A stretch of 64,000 nt of DNA. Source: Phascolarctos cinereus (lineage: Eukaryota > Chordata > Mammalia > Diprotodontia > Phascolarctidae). The stretch lies in the NCBI RefSeq assembly GCF_002099425.1, contig NW_018344339.1:1-64000 (forward strand), in the 5' to 3' direction. Below are positions 21,351 to 31,660 of the stretch, piece by piece. The number at the start of each line of letters is the position of its first letter. The first letter of the stretch is position 1. The translations under genes were made by a program, and so were the position numbers. Under the pieces are notes generated by a model, which was not told where the DNA came from, did no database searches, and saw only the letters and a program-made list of their open reading frames with translations.

Positions 21351-22134
21351 CAATGAGTCCAGGAAAACAAAGGAAATGGGTGAGGGTAGTGTTCTGGCTT
21401 CTATGCCTTCTTCTTAATGACTGACTTTTAAATGATGAACCATGGGTTAGGTGGGGTGTATGCCCAGATAATTTGGACATGCTGTATTTGACAACGGTCT
21501 CTTTTGGATCTGTTTGCCTGGTCTGAGAGCTAAGTTCTACCTGATTTGTGTTGAAAAGGAGAGTCTCATGAGCTTTTACTGATGGACTAAATGGATGCAA
21601 ACTGTCTGCTGTGGGTGGCCCCATAAAGTCAGCTGGGATAAGCCTTCATCAGGAATGATGTATATGCCCTGAAAAATCTTTTATACGTGTTTTTAAAGAT
21701 TCAAAACCTAGTGCACATTTATGTCTCCACATTGAAGCCAGTGTGACAGGAATGATGATGGGGTTTGTGAAACAAGCCTGGCTCTGGAGCCAGTGTGCTG
21801 CAAACAGTCATAAAAAACCGACTCCATTTCAATAGGAGCAGGTGATGTCCTTTCCAGACTGAGTATCCAGCCAATCTGTCATGTGAGTGGTTAAATAAGG
21901 GAGTTTGATTGATGGAATTTGGATTCTGCTTCTTTTTGTAAGGGGATGGATGAACCCAGGAGACTCTAGACCTTGGAGCTAAAACATACCTACAAGCTTT
22001 GGCGTCTGCCATTTGGTTATTAATTACCATTACTAATGAATCAGTTAGGTATTTATTCACCTATGTACTGTTCACCTCCTGCTCTAATAGATTCTGCAGC
22101 TGGAGAGGAAGACAGGACAGGATATTTGTAGCTG
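21351..22134. other. Unassigned, no gene seen
   Basis: Two minus-strand open frames of 93 and 113 codons (21343-21624, 21719-22060) show no domain. No repeat is recognised. Confidence 0.35.
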
Positions 22135-22440
22135 CAATAGTAACAATGAAAACACATTTCTGTATTGCTTTAAGAGTTGCAAAGAACTTTACAACAATAC
22201 ATTTATTAAATATGTAGTAGACAGAGAAGAGTGTGCCAGCTTCTGGGGAGATATAAGATTAGATGAGACATGCTCCCTCTCTTCAAGGAGTATATAGTCT
22301 CCTAGTGACATGATACTAACCTAGATAATTATAATATAGCAAGTAAACAAGTATTTATTAAGTGCCTACTATGTGCTGACACTGTGCTTTACAAATATTA
22401 TTTTTTTTTGATCCTCACAGCAAACCTGAGAGGTAGATGG
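22135..22440 (-). repeat. MIR and L2 fragments, mixed
   Basis: About 22140-22200 is the LINE-like tail of a MIR ('gcaaagaactttacaacaat'). About 22200-22330 and 22335-22385 are reverse-complemented L2 3' pieces ('gtatttattaagtgcctact'). About 22386-22440 resembles MIR again ('gatcctcacagcaaacct'). The exact joins are uncertain. Confidence 0.55.
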
Positions 22441-23059
22441 TTTATACAGGGATATATGGTTGGTACCGTAGGGAAGTGCAAAACAAAGACCTCTTTTGTG
22501 ATGAAATTTAAGCACAACACATTCCCTAAACAGAAGGCTTGTGCTTCTGCAATTCCATGCTCAGTCATGTGGATTAGGGTCAATCACTACAGCAGTTTGA
22601 ATGATGACTTTGTGTGAGTTCTAGGGCTTTAAAAAAAAGAAATTTTGATCAGTTTCTCCTCCTAATTTCAACTTCTGCTTTTGGCAACAAAGGGCTCTAT
22701 GAATGAGTAATTATGTATATGTGGTAACTCAGTATCTACCCTAAGGAAGAGAAGAAAACTTACAGATAAGACCCATGAGATTTGTTAAAGGATGTGAGTA
22801 CAATTGAACTCTCAGGAGAGCTGGAGATAGGAAGGATGATGTATTCCTCTAAATCTTAATTCAGATTGACATGGCAGTATGGCAGCTACCAAGGTGACTT
22901 CCAAGCTTTTTCCCCTTTTGTACAGGAAAAATTCCACCTTTGACATGTGTTAGGGATGCTCAATCAATAGTAGATTCTTGCTTTTCTGAATTGGAAGGTG
23001 GTTATTGGTGAGGAATCAATGTGTTACGTGTTACCTTCTATAATGGGAATCTGGCATAT
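22441..23059. other. Unassigned, no gene seen
   Basis: No repeat or gene is recognised. Short overlapping frames at 22384-22617 are not supported. Confidence 0.35.
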
Positions 23060-23275
23060 GCCCAAATCAACTAAGATGGAGCATTTATATGGGAGACACG
23101 AGGTTCCTGCTTCTGGGAGATTGAAATAGTTGTGGACATTTGCATCGTCCTACCCTATGGTTAGAAACAGCCTCTTTTCATGCTTAAACTGCTTATATTT
23201 TTAAAATAATCTGACTGTACAGAGTTGCTTTCTTTCAAGTATGTCTGGGGGCAAAGAACTCACTCATTCCCGTGT

Positions 23276-23480
23276 CGTTGTTGTTATTGTTGTTTGTCCT
23301 TCGTTCAAGAAGAGGACCAAGATGTCAGGAAGGTGATACCATGATTTTCAAGTGAATTGTATTTAAGTAAGTGAGGGCTGTGCAAAGTCACCAGCCTCAG
23401 TTTCTCTTCTGGAGCCATCTGGGCCCAGTGGCAAGATATAGATCATGACAACTAGACACGGCCACAGATGGGTATCATGT
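23276..23480 (-). repeat. RTE-derived SINE/RTE 3' end
   Basis: The plus strand starts with 'gttgttgttattgttgtttg', then 'gtccttcgttcaagaagagg' and 'accaagatgtcaggaaggtg', the reverse complement of the marsupial RTE 3' terminus. 'aaagtcaccagcctcagttt' and 'gagccatctgggcccagtgg' follow in order. It matches 37313-37600. Confidence 0.8.
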
Positions 23481-23827
23481 AGTAAGTACAGGAAGGGGCC
23501 GAGGACCACCTTTCCCTCTACTTAGGTCATTTGGCCCTAGAAACAGGCATGGAGTTTGGATCTGTTTTGTTGGTCCTTTTACTTTAGGAATAGGGAGGAC
23601 AATCCCTGAATGGGGAGCATGAACCATGTATATCTTGAAGCTCAAGATTCTGGCTGGGTGTTACAGCCAGCTCAGCAGAGAAGCCCTGAGAAGTCAGGGT
23701 ATGAGATGCTATCTCAGTAGGGCTTTGGACCTGAACTTGATGGGACTAAGGCTATGTATGAATTTATTTAAGCTGTGAACCTAATCTTTCTCTCTTCTTA
23801 GAGATAGAGATAACATGGGGGTGATGT

Positions 23828-23849
23828 GGTGGTGGTGGTGGTGGTAGTG
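23828..23849. repeat. (GGT)n short tract
   Basis: About seven ggt units within direct-repeat copy 1. It is absent from copy 2. Confidence 0.8.
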
Positions 23850-24110
23850 GATTTTGCCCCAGGTGTTGGAGGAAATGTTCATATGTTTGTTCTTTCTATG
23901 TTTTTTCAGCAAATATGTCTTTGTTAAAGCCCATCTGACTGTTAAGCAGTTAAATGGAATTGGGGTGCTTGCACACATAAAATTAGGAGAACACAATAGG
24001 TGGAGAGTCTAACCAGTGGCAGAAAATAAAGACTCCCCCAACCCTTAAGAGCACTGGAAACCTTGGGGGAGGGGTGAAATGTAACACACCTGGCTTTCAG
24101 GAAGTGGGGT

Positions 24111-24464
24111 CAGAGAAACCACTGTTGCACCTCCTTTTTTCAGAGCTTTGAGCCTTGAGCAGTGTAATTAGTAGGAGGGGGGATGAGAGGCATTGGATTG
24201 AAATGTCACTTTCACCTCCTCCATCCTCTATTTGATATCAAGGGGAATGTGAAAGCTCTTACTTAAATCACTGGTGCTTTGGGGACTTTTTACACCCAGG
24301 TGAATACTTATTTATGAATCATGTTTAGGGATACAAGAGAAACCTTCTCAGCTAATTATCAGAATGAAAGCAAAAGATAGTGAAAGACAAAACTATGTAA
24401 GTATACAAGATATTTTCCAATTATGAGTATGAGTCTTCCCAGGAATTCTGTACAGTAGAAGCAT
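24111..24464. other. Unassigned, no gene seen
   Basis: No recognised feature. Lies between the two direct-repeat copies. Confidence 0.35.
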
Positions 24465-24685
24465 TGCAGTACAATGAAAAAAAACATTGATGATGGAGTC
24501 CAGGGACCTGGGTTTAAATCCACCCCTAACATTTTCTGCTAGTGTGACCTTGGTCAAGACACTTAATCTTCATAGGCCTCAGTTTTCTTATCTGTAAAGT
24601 GGGAGGGGGCTGAGGAGTTAAACTAGACATATCCTATGAGTTTCCTCCTAGCTCCAGAGATAGGATTTTACGATTATATAATGAT
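24465..24685 (+). repeat. Ther1/MIR-type SINE
   Basis: 'ggacctgggtttaaatccac', 'agtgtgaccttggtcaagac', 'ttatctgtaaagtgggaggg' and 'gctccagagatagg' occur in the Ther1 order. Confidence 0.75.
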
Positions 24686-24931
24686 TTTGCATTGCTCTCT
24701 CAAGTGAGGATCAAAGGCCCTCCTATGGAGTTGCTTACAGCTTTTTCATCTGGATTTTATATATGACTGCTGATTCACATTCTATAGAGAAAGGGGAACA
24801 AACTTTCAATAAACAAAAGATTCCAACAACCCCCCCCTTATTCATATAGCTATATATGCTTGTAAATATTCTCTAGCAAGAAATATCAATTCATTCACAT
24901 CCTTCAGAGGAAGGGTGGCAGTTGCAGTCAC

Positions 24932-25105
24932 AAAATTCTAAAGACAGGGGCAGCTAGGTGGCGCAGTGGGTAGAGCACTGGCCCTGAAGTCAGGAGGACC
25001 TGAGTTCTAATCTGGCCTCAGACCAACACTTGAATTTACTAGCTGTGTGACCCTGGCAGTCACTTAACCCAATTGCCTAAAAAAAAAACAATAAAATTCT
25101 AAAGA
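24932..25105 (+). repeat. WSINE1-type SINE with perfect target-site duplication
   Basis: Head 'gcagctaggtggcgcagtgg', core 'tagctgtgtgaccctggcag', end 'cacttaacccaattgcctaa' and an A10 tail. The flanks aaaattctaaaga at 24932-24944 and 25093-25105 are identical, giving a 13-bp target-site duplication. The SINE is close to its consensus and is one of the youngest insertions here. Confidence 0.9.
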
Positions 25106-25169
25106 GCAAACTTATCCTTATACACATCTTTCCCTTTCCAAAAACCATCTGTTATTTTTAATATTGTGT

Positions 25170-26060
25170 ATATACTTGTATAGCAGTACCTTGGTGCATG
25201 CTCAGACCATCTAAGAGGCATCCATGTGGGAGGTGCCAGGGACCTTCTTCTGGGGAAGACATTCTGCATTGCTCTACCATGGGGTAGGAGCAGCCTTTTT
25301 TCATTGACTATGTAGATGGAACTGGAACTGGTCTTTAAACCTGTCTGACTAAAGCATGGTTGCTCACTCTTTTCTAAGACATCCAGAGAAGACTCACTGA
25401 CTCACTGTAAACTAGGTAGGGAAATGCTATCTCCCCTTCCCCTTATGCCTGGTAGCCGTGAGAAATAGGCTTGAGGTTTTGTTTTTGTTTTATTTGTTTT
25501 GTCTTTTGGCATTCTAGTTACAGAGGTGGAGTCTAAGATACAGGATCTCAAGATGTTGGGGAAATATTGTAGGTTTGTTCTTATTATGCATTTGAAGTAA
25601 ATATTCATTCGTAAAGGCTAATATGACTGTTGGCTCAGCTAGGTGGTACAGTGGATAGAAATGCTGGGTCTGGAGATGGAAAAACTCATCTTCCTGAGTT
25701 CAAATTTGGCTTCAGACACTTACTAGCTGTGTGACCTTGGGCAAATCACTTAACCCTGTTTGCCTCAGTTTTCATCTGTAAAATGAGCTGGAGAAGGAAA
25801 TGGCAAACCATGCCAGTATCTTTGCCAAATGAACCTCAAATGGGTAATGAAGTGTTGGACATGACTGAAATGGATGAACAGCAACTGGACTATTAAGTGG
25901 TTAAACGGAACTGGAGTTCTTGACCTTCCTAAAATTGGAGGAACACAACTGGTGGTGGTTTAAGTAAATGGCAGAGATAAGAGACCTCCCACCCTTTAAA
26001 GGTACTGGACAACCCTGGGGGAGATGGGAAGATCTAATCTTGGGGCAGTGGGGTCTAGAC
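25170..26060. repeat. Diverged direct repeat, copy 2 (unknown family)
   Basis: Same orientation and order as 23060-24110, about 2 kb downstream. It is interrupted by a Mar1 SINE at about 25640-25895, which sits exactly where copy 1 is continuous ('gactgttaagcag'). Confidence 0.6.
25640..25895 (+). repeat. Mar1-type SINE
   Basis: 'cagctaggtggtacagtgga', 'tgtgaccttgggcaaatcac', 'gagctggagaaggaaatggc', 'tgccagtatctttgccaaat' and the tail 'ttggacatgactgaaatgga' make a near-complete Mar1, with a CORE-SINE body and RTE-like 3' end. Confidence 0.9.
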
Positions 26061-26195
26061 TAATCTTGTACATATTATCTTGTTTGGAATATAATCTCCT
26101 TCAGTTTCACTTTTGTCTTTTCACCCAGCACTTAGTACATACAGTGCCTGGCACATAGTAAATGCTTAATAAATTCTTATTGATTGCTGAATAGA
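26061..26195 (+). repeat. L2 3' end
   Basis: 'aatataatctccttcagttt', 'cacccagcacttagtacata' and 'tagtaaatgcttaataaatt' form the L2 terminus, followed by a TTGATTG-type end. Confidence 0.75.
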
Positions 26196-26573
26196 TTATG
26201 AGAAATATCATCAAAACCAAAGCCAGACACTATGAAGTAAATAACAACAGTTTAACTGTCATACAAAGCCTTGGCAAAGGTTTTGGTCTCATAATTCTTC
26301 TGCTCACTGAGTAACAAAATGCTTTTTGTCTGGCCCAGGTCCATCCTTTTATTCCAGGACAAAAGCACTGTCTTTATAGCCACCTGAATACTTACTCAGC
26401 AACTTCTGTGAATTATGGCCACACAGTTTTCTGAAATAGGTTGGCCAACAGCTAGGACAATTGTTTAGAGAAGAATAGCCAACTGATGTTATGTGCTTTT
26501 TGCAGCTCCCACATTTTATTCCTCTCTTCTATTCCTCTCTTCCCTTCTCTTCTATTGCTTTCCATTGTCCCCA
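26196..26573. other. Unassigned, no gene seen
   Basis: No feature is recognised apart from a TCTCTTC-rich patch (about 26520-26560) that abuts the 7SL copy. Confidence 0.35.
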
Positions 26574-26858
26574 GTGGGTCTTTCTATATTGCTCAGGCTA
26601 AAAGGGCAGCAGCCATTCATGACCAGATTTCAATATTGCACAGAAATTTGACTATTCCTTTTTGACTTACGAGTTTATCGCTCAACCTGGTATTCTTTCA
26701 CTCCAGGGGCCTGTCACATAGATGCCATACTCAGTACGGAAACTCGATGGACTTTAGACTTACTGTAGCTCAGGATTGATTACTTAGCTTAACTGATATT
26801 TCAACTTAGCCTCTTCTAGTAGCAGAGATTATAGGTATGTACTATCACATCCTGACTC
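26574..26858 (-). pseudogene. Near-full-length 7SL (SRP) RNA pseudogene
   Basis: The minus strand follows the about 300-nt 7SL RNA almost end to end. Plus-strand landmarks in reverse order are: 'gggtctttctatattgctca' (3' Alu domain); 'cagcagccattcatgaccag'; 'tttttgacttacgagtttat' and 'cgctcaacctggtattcttt' (S-domain stem); 'catagatgccatactcagta' (7SL gatgccgaactta); 'tcttctagtagcagagatta' and 'taggtatgtactatcacatc' (5' Alu-like domain, 7SL gtagctgggactacaggcac). Substitutions throughout rule out a working gene. No clear poly-A tract or target duplication is seen. It marks an independent retrocopy of the SRP RNA in a marsupial lineage. Confidence 0.85.
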
Positions 26859-26967
26859 AAGTTTTTTATGAATCTTGAAATATAGCATGCATCTGCATTC
26901 ATCTCTTCTCTTTGTCATCAATGTCTTTTTTATTCAATAAAAACATTAACATAAGCATTTCTCTTTC
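26859..26967. other. Left flank of the RNASEH1 retrocopy
   Basis: Contains agcatttctctttc (26954-26967), the left half of a probable target-site duplication directly before a T10 run. Confidence 0.55.
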
Positions 26968-28685
26968 TTTTTTTTTTCGAACAGGAACAATTTAATTATT
27001 TGACTTTGACATTCAAAATCTATAAGAAACTTCTACAAACTTCTAAGGGCAACCAATATCCAGAATTGCAAAAGTAAAAAAGCATATTTTACACAAAAAA
27101 AGGAAAAACAAATTTTAAATGTGAAATATTCAACATCATTATTGATCAGAATATTACTGAACACCTATTTTGAGCCTCTTCCCCAAATCCTGCTTGTTGC
27201 TGATTTTTTTCTACCTTTGTCAAATGCTTAAGATTTTTCTTAAATGGAAAAAGGGATATTAAAGTAAAAATGGCACTTATCAGAAGGGTCAGGGGAGCCA
27301 TAAACCAGACATTATGAATTAATGAAAAATGTTTATTGAATTCCTATTCCTACCAAGTTCCAAGTGCTATGCTCAGTACTGGGATGGATGACAACTATAG
27401 AAGACAGTCTATGCTCAAGTTCACACTTGGGGTGGGGAAGGGAAAGACAACATATTAGAGAGCTCAGTTGCTGGGTAAATGAAAAGACTTTTAAAAGTTC
27501 TAAGTCCTAAAAGTCATAAAGATGTGCCTGAGGGGCAGATTACATGGCTCAGACAAGCATCTTTAGATTGTCAGAAGGTCAGATGATATTGGGATACTGT
27601 AGGGCATAGAAGCAGGGCAAATGGTAAAGCCAGAATTCCTTAGAAAGCATTCACAACAAGGTTTGTTTCACAGTCCATTTTACCTGAAGGAAAAGTTGGT
27701 GACTCCCATTACCCTAAGTCATGTGAGCAGTCAAGCAGTCTGGATTGGTTTCTAGGAGATCTGGAGCAAGAGTTGAGCAAGTCAGAGTTCAGTTGGATAT
27801 GACAGAGATGAGGATATTTACCTTTCTCTTATTGTTAATACATGTGAACAATTTTTACCATTGTTTATAGTACAGTGTATGATTTTTAAATTTATATTAT
27901 TGAAGAAAAATAACACATAGAAAAATTGAAAAAGGATATGAAGAAAAAAATTACCAAAGATAACCACGGAAGATAACTCCAACACAAGGGTGAGGGGAAA
28001 GGGTAAAGAGAAAATGTTTTGGAGATTATATTACAGGGTTAAAGAGAATGACACTTTCAACATCATCTCCAAGTATTGATTGAGTCTTCTTACTTCTTTC
28101 TAGTTGCTTCTCTGGCCAATCTTTGAGCTTCAGCATTTCCTTCAACTTTTGAACGAGGATGTACATATTTCCACTCAACATTCATGTCCCGGGTCATATT
28201 ATCCAGCTTAGTGAATTGGTCTCTGTGGACAACATTTTTATTTTTATTTGTTTTCCAGCAATTTTCTTTGCAGTTGCCAATCCGTTCATTCATACCTTTG
28301 GCGATAAGTTGGTTATCTGTGCATACAATAAGTCTGTCCTTATTTTGGGCCTTTGCTTGCTCAATCCCTTTGGTAGCTGCTTCTAATTATGCTCTTTGGA
28401 TGATCTTTCTTTTAATCTATTAATCTGTCATCTAGAACATGTAGCACTTATGTTTAGATCACGGACCAGTACCTCCTTGTGCCCCTTCTCTTCCATTGTT
28501 TTTGCAGGTACCCTTGACATACACAGTGTTACGGTCTGATCCCTGGTGTGGTTGCCCACACTGACTTTCAGAGCTTCTAGTCTGCCAACCATAGTCATAG
28601 CTCTTTGGATTGTGTTTCCAACTTATCTCCAGTCTTTCCAAAGGCTCGGTGAAAAAATAAAGTAAGTCAGACCTTCAGAGACTGT
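26968..28685 (-). pseudogene. RNASEH1: RNASEH1 processed pseudogene, 5'-truncated
   Basis: The minus strand encodes the C-terminal half of eukaryotic RNase H1, the enzyme that cuts RNA in RNA-DNA hybrids in the nucleus and mitochondria. Visible blocks are YVKGTCKNNGREGAQGG (the first catalytic strand, YTDGxCxxNG in the family), AATKGIEQAKAQN, CTDNQLIAKGMNERIGN, CWKTNKNKNVVHRDQF, LTRxMD-like 'MTRDMNVEWKYVHPRS', and GNAEAQRLAREATRKK up to a stop at about 28090. The order and ending fit RNASEH1, not a retroviral RNase H. Catalytic aspartates and the HSGFxGN loop are replaced and the frame is broken upstream, so it is dead. The family gene has several exons; here they are fused, as in a retrocopy. 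The lower-coordinate 1.1 kb would be 3' UTR ending at a T10 run (26968-26977, poly-A on the minus strand), with AATTAAA 5' of it. Flanks agcatttctctttc and agcatttccttttc (28686-28699) look like a target duplication. An L2 scrap sits at about 27310-27400. Confidence 0.8.
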
Positions 28686-28699
28686 AGCATTTCCTTTTC

Positions 28700-28972
28700 C
28701 AAAACTTACTATTTAGATTACTCCAGTCAGGGGCTGGGCAAACTGGGTTAAATTTAATGCATATATAGGAGTTGTTCCTCCCAACCCCCAACACAAGAAC
28801 ATAAATTGTCAGCAAAATAGCTGCTGGTAGCAGTGATACTCAGCAAAAGCTAGCTTTGTTAGAATCATAACTAGAGTGTGTGCAGGACTGGCTATACATG
28901 GACTGTCTTGTAAGGTAATTTTGGGCATATAGTTTGTAACAGGGAAATTTAAGGATGAGTGGTACCTCTGGC
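28700..28972. other. Unassigned, no gene seen
   Basis: No repeat or gene is recognised. Confidence 0.35.
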
Positions 28973-29636
28973 CAGTAATATTAATGGTTGACTTTATATA
29001 GTGCTTTAAGTCTTACAAAACACTTTACTTACATTATCTCATTTGATCTTCCTGACAATTCTGCAAAAGAGGTCCTGTTTTAGTTATTATCTTCATTTTA
29101 CAGATGGAGAAACTGAGGCTGTGTCAAAACAAGCCCAAAATCTAAAAACAAAGTTTTTTGGAAAGAATTTTATCAAGTCAGTTCAGCAGAGGAAAAGAGA
29201 AAAAGATGTGGTTGGTGCCCCACCAAGTTTCTGTTAGTTTTACATTATATAGAGTTCAAACATGTGAGTTGCTTGAGTTGTATATCATCAGGTAAGTCTA
29301 AATCAATAAAGATTGGGTGAAATCAAAACACAAGATTTTGGGTGAGATCCCAACAGAAAAATCTGAGTGGAGGTCAAAAAATTCCTTGTAGCAATCTCCA
29401 GGTTCCCTGGAGAGTTTCTGGGGTCAGCATGACCTACACATCCCTAATCAAAGAGTATCTAGCCACGTGAAGCTAGTTAGTTTCAAATAATATTAATAAA
29501 AAATAAAGTATTTTTCCCTGAGAGAAGTTAAGTGACTTGACCTTAGTTACACAGCTATATAAGTGCCAGAGGTAGGATTCAAACTCAGGTCTTCCTGACG
29601 CCAGGTCCAGCACTGCACCACCTAACTGCTTCACTA
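28973..29636 (-). repeat. MIR-type SINE split by a 395-bp insert
   Basis: The tail and core lie at about 28973-29120 ('ttatatagtgctttaagtct', 'ttttacagatggagaaactg'). The SINE resumes at about 29516 with 'gagagaagttaagtgacttg' and ends in the head 'ccagcactgcaccacctaac' at 29636. The two halves are collinear with one MIR. Confidence 0.8.
29121..29515. mobile_element. Unidentified insertion inside a MIR
   Basis: About 395 bp separate the halves of the MIR. The sequence is not recognised and no inverted repeats, poly-A tract or clear target duplication stand out. Its right end is A/T-rich (attaataaaaaataaagtat). It could be a non-autonomous transposon, a solo LTR or a filler insertion. Confidence 0.5.
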
Positions 29637-30235
29637 ATTTTTAGAATGCTTGTTTGTCAATACATTTGTTTATGGGGAGTGATTCAGATCTAGCCAAGCC
29701 TCCTAGGCATGGGAAGGACATATCTGAATTTTGGGGAATCCCCAGGAGACTTCCCTGACCTGACTGTCTACTGAAACTGATCTGTGGGAAGGAGTGCTGA
29801 GGATGTGTATGGTATTTACATTTTCCCTTCCTTTGACAGTCTTTGCTGTAGTTACTTGTACTTGGTACCTTTCTCATGGTAGGACGTGATGACTGGGACA
29901 AGAGGGTTTTGGTGTAGGTTTTTCTGTGATGCACCAACATTCTCTGCTATACAACTATTCTGACATGTTTGAGAGCCCCTGATACAGCAAGTTTTGTAGA
30001 CAGTACTCCTTTATAAGAAGTTATAGGAAACCAAGATAGCCCAAATAACAAAATGAGACAAGTACTTTTTTTTTTCTTAGAATGGACTTGGTTGGGGTTT
30101 TTCTCATAATAGATTGTTTTTCCTCCTATTCTCCTCTTATAAGTACATCTATTATTTGATGCTGCTGAGCAAATCTCATTGAGTATACTGTTTGGGTAAA
30201 ATGAATACATCATCAGAGTTCTTGCTGATTAGAGT
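29637..30235. other. Unassigned, no gene seen
   Basis: Two adjacent minus-strand open frames (29641-29940 and 29947-30213) are 99 and 88 codons without a known domain. A T10 run lies at about 30066. Not supported as genes. Confidence 0.35.
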
Positions 30236-30370
30236 TTTGATTGAGAAATGGTTATGGTTCAGTGGTATTGTGATAAGTGGGCTTGAAAGTCAAAAGATCA
30301 GGGTTCTGCCATTTACTATTGATTTTCTGTGTGATTGAGGTAACTTACTGAGGCTGAAACTCAAACTTTT
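30236..30370 (+). repeat. Ther1/MIR SINE 5' fragment
   Basis: 'ttcagtggtattgtgataag', 'gatcagggttctgccattta' and 'tctgtgtgattgaggtaact' fit the first half of a MIR-like SINE. Confidence 0.5.
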
Positions 30371-31371
30371 ATTACATAAAGCCCAAACAACCAAATAGTT
30401 CAGTCAGTTTAAGGTCTGAGTAGATTATGCCCAGTAACTTGGCATGTGCTACACTCCCTTGCAGTTTTTTAAAAATCACAATCCATTTTAGGCCACAAGA
30501 CACAGTTTCTAGTTGAGGCTGGAACAATGATGTCATTATTCCATAAGACATATCTGTAATAGGCAGATAATTTAAATGAATAATTTCATTAATTATATCA
30601 TCAATATAATTAATCATATATAATCATTAATCATTAATAATTTCAAACTGACTTGAATTACTTAGGCAGTTTTTTGTTGGACACCCCCTTATTTCCATAC
30701 AGGTTATATAAGATTCAGTTTATCAGTAGTTCAGTATAAAGAAACATGGGGCACACAATGAAACTGTAAAGTAAGCCAGCTTTGTTGAGGGGACATACTC
30801 ACGAAATGAAGGGCAGTCCAGGAGGAATGTTGAAACATGTCAGATCTCCTGGGACCTCAGATGGAATTGGACACCCAAACCTGGGAAAATTTGGTTATTT
30901 TTTTTATAGAGTTCTTAACTTGGTGATGTCAGACCAGGCATTGCAGGGAGGAAGCAAGAAGCTCAGACCTGGTGAATGGTGCTGATTCATGCTGGTTGGG
31001 GAGGGGGAGAAATTCTGTTGATTTTATTTGATAGGGTCTCTCAGGGTATTTGAATTTCCCTAGCATTTCTTTGTTTGGAAAAATGGGAAGATAACTGGAG
31101 TCCTTAGACCTGCTTACTTACAATTGAAAACAAGGGACAAAATGAGATCCTGATTAATCAATCATCTTTTAATATTGCAACTTTCTTTCTTTTTTTTTTA
31201 AATATACAACTTTCAACAGAACTGGCATAACACAGTCTGGGACTTCTAGTGACATATCTGGATATCACTAATTGATACTGCATTTTCTAAGCTTGTAGAC
31301 AAGTAAGGTCATGAATGTTGAGTAAAAGACTCCCATGCTATATCCACAGTGTAATAACAATGACAATATCT
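30371..31371. other. Unassigned, no gene seen
   Basis: About 1 kb with an AT-rich patch (about 30575-30645) of short taat/atta inverted repeats. No family is recognised. Confidence 0.35.
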
Positions 31372-31660
31372 TTAGAAGAACATTGATAAACCAGATTGTC
31401 CAGAGGAGGGCAAGGAAGATTGATGAGGGGACTTGATATCATTCCATTTGAGGACTGGCTAAAGGAACTAGGATTGTTTAGCCTGGAGATAAGAAGACTT
31501 GAAGCTAGGAGCAGGATAGCAATCTTTGGGTATTTAAAGGATTGTCATGTGGAAACAGGATTAGGCTAGTTGTGCTTGGATCTAGAGGACAGAATGAGGA
31601 GCAGTGTGTTTAAATTGCATAGAAGTTAATTTTGGCTTGATGTAAGGAAAAGATGACAAA
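31372..31660 (+). repeat. CR1/L3 LINE 3' coding fragment
   Basis: 'gtccagaggagggcaaggaa', 'tgaggactggctaaaggaac', 'tttagcctggagataagaag', 'gggtatttaaaggattgtca' and 'acagaatgaggagcagtgtg' follow the CR1/L3 3' end in order. Same region as 1-215. Confidence 0.8.

Larger units (their letters stand above)
23060..24110. repeat. Diverged direct repeat, copy 1 (unknown family)
   Basis: Collinear with 25170-26060 in scattered blocks: 'ctaccctatggttagaaaca' with 'ctaccatggggtaggagcag'; 'tgactgttaagcagttaaat' with 'attaagtggttaaacggaac'; and about 24020-24070, 'ggcagaaaataaagactccc', with 'ggcagagataagagacctcc'. An RTE-derived SINE interrupts it at about 23276-23480. The family is not identified; an LTR or an old local duplication are both possible. 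Confidence 0.6.

Noticed and set aside
25640-25895. tRNA-like start of SINEs as possible tRNA genes
   Set aside because: The tRNA-like part is only the head of Mar1, WSINE1 and MIR elements. No cloverleaf with intact arms and discriminator was found.
28090-28650. RNase H-like frames as part of an endogenous retrovirus
   Set aside because: The linker, spacing and C-terminal ending fit cellular RNASEH1, and there is no reverse transcriptase, integrase or LTR next to it.
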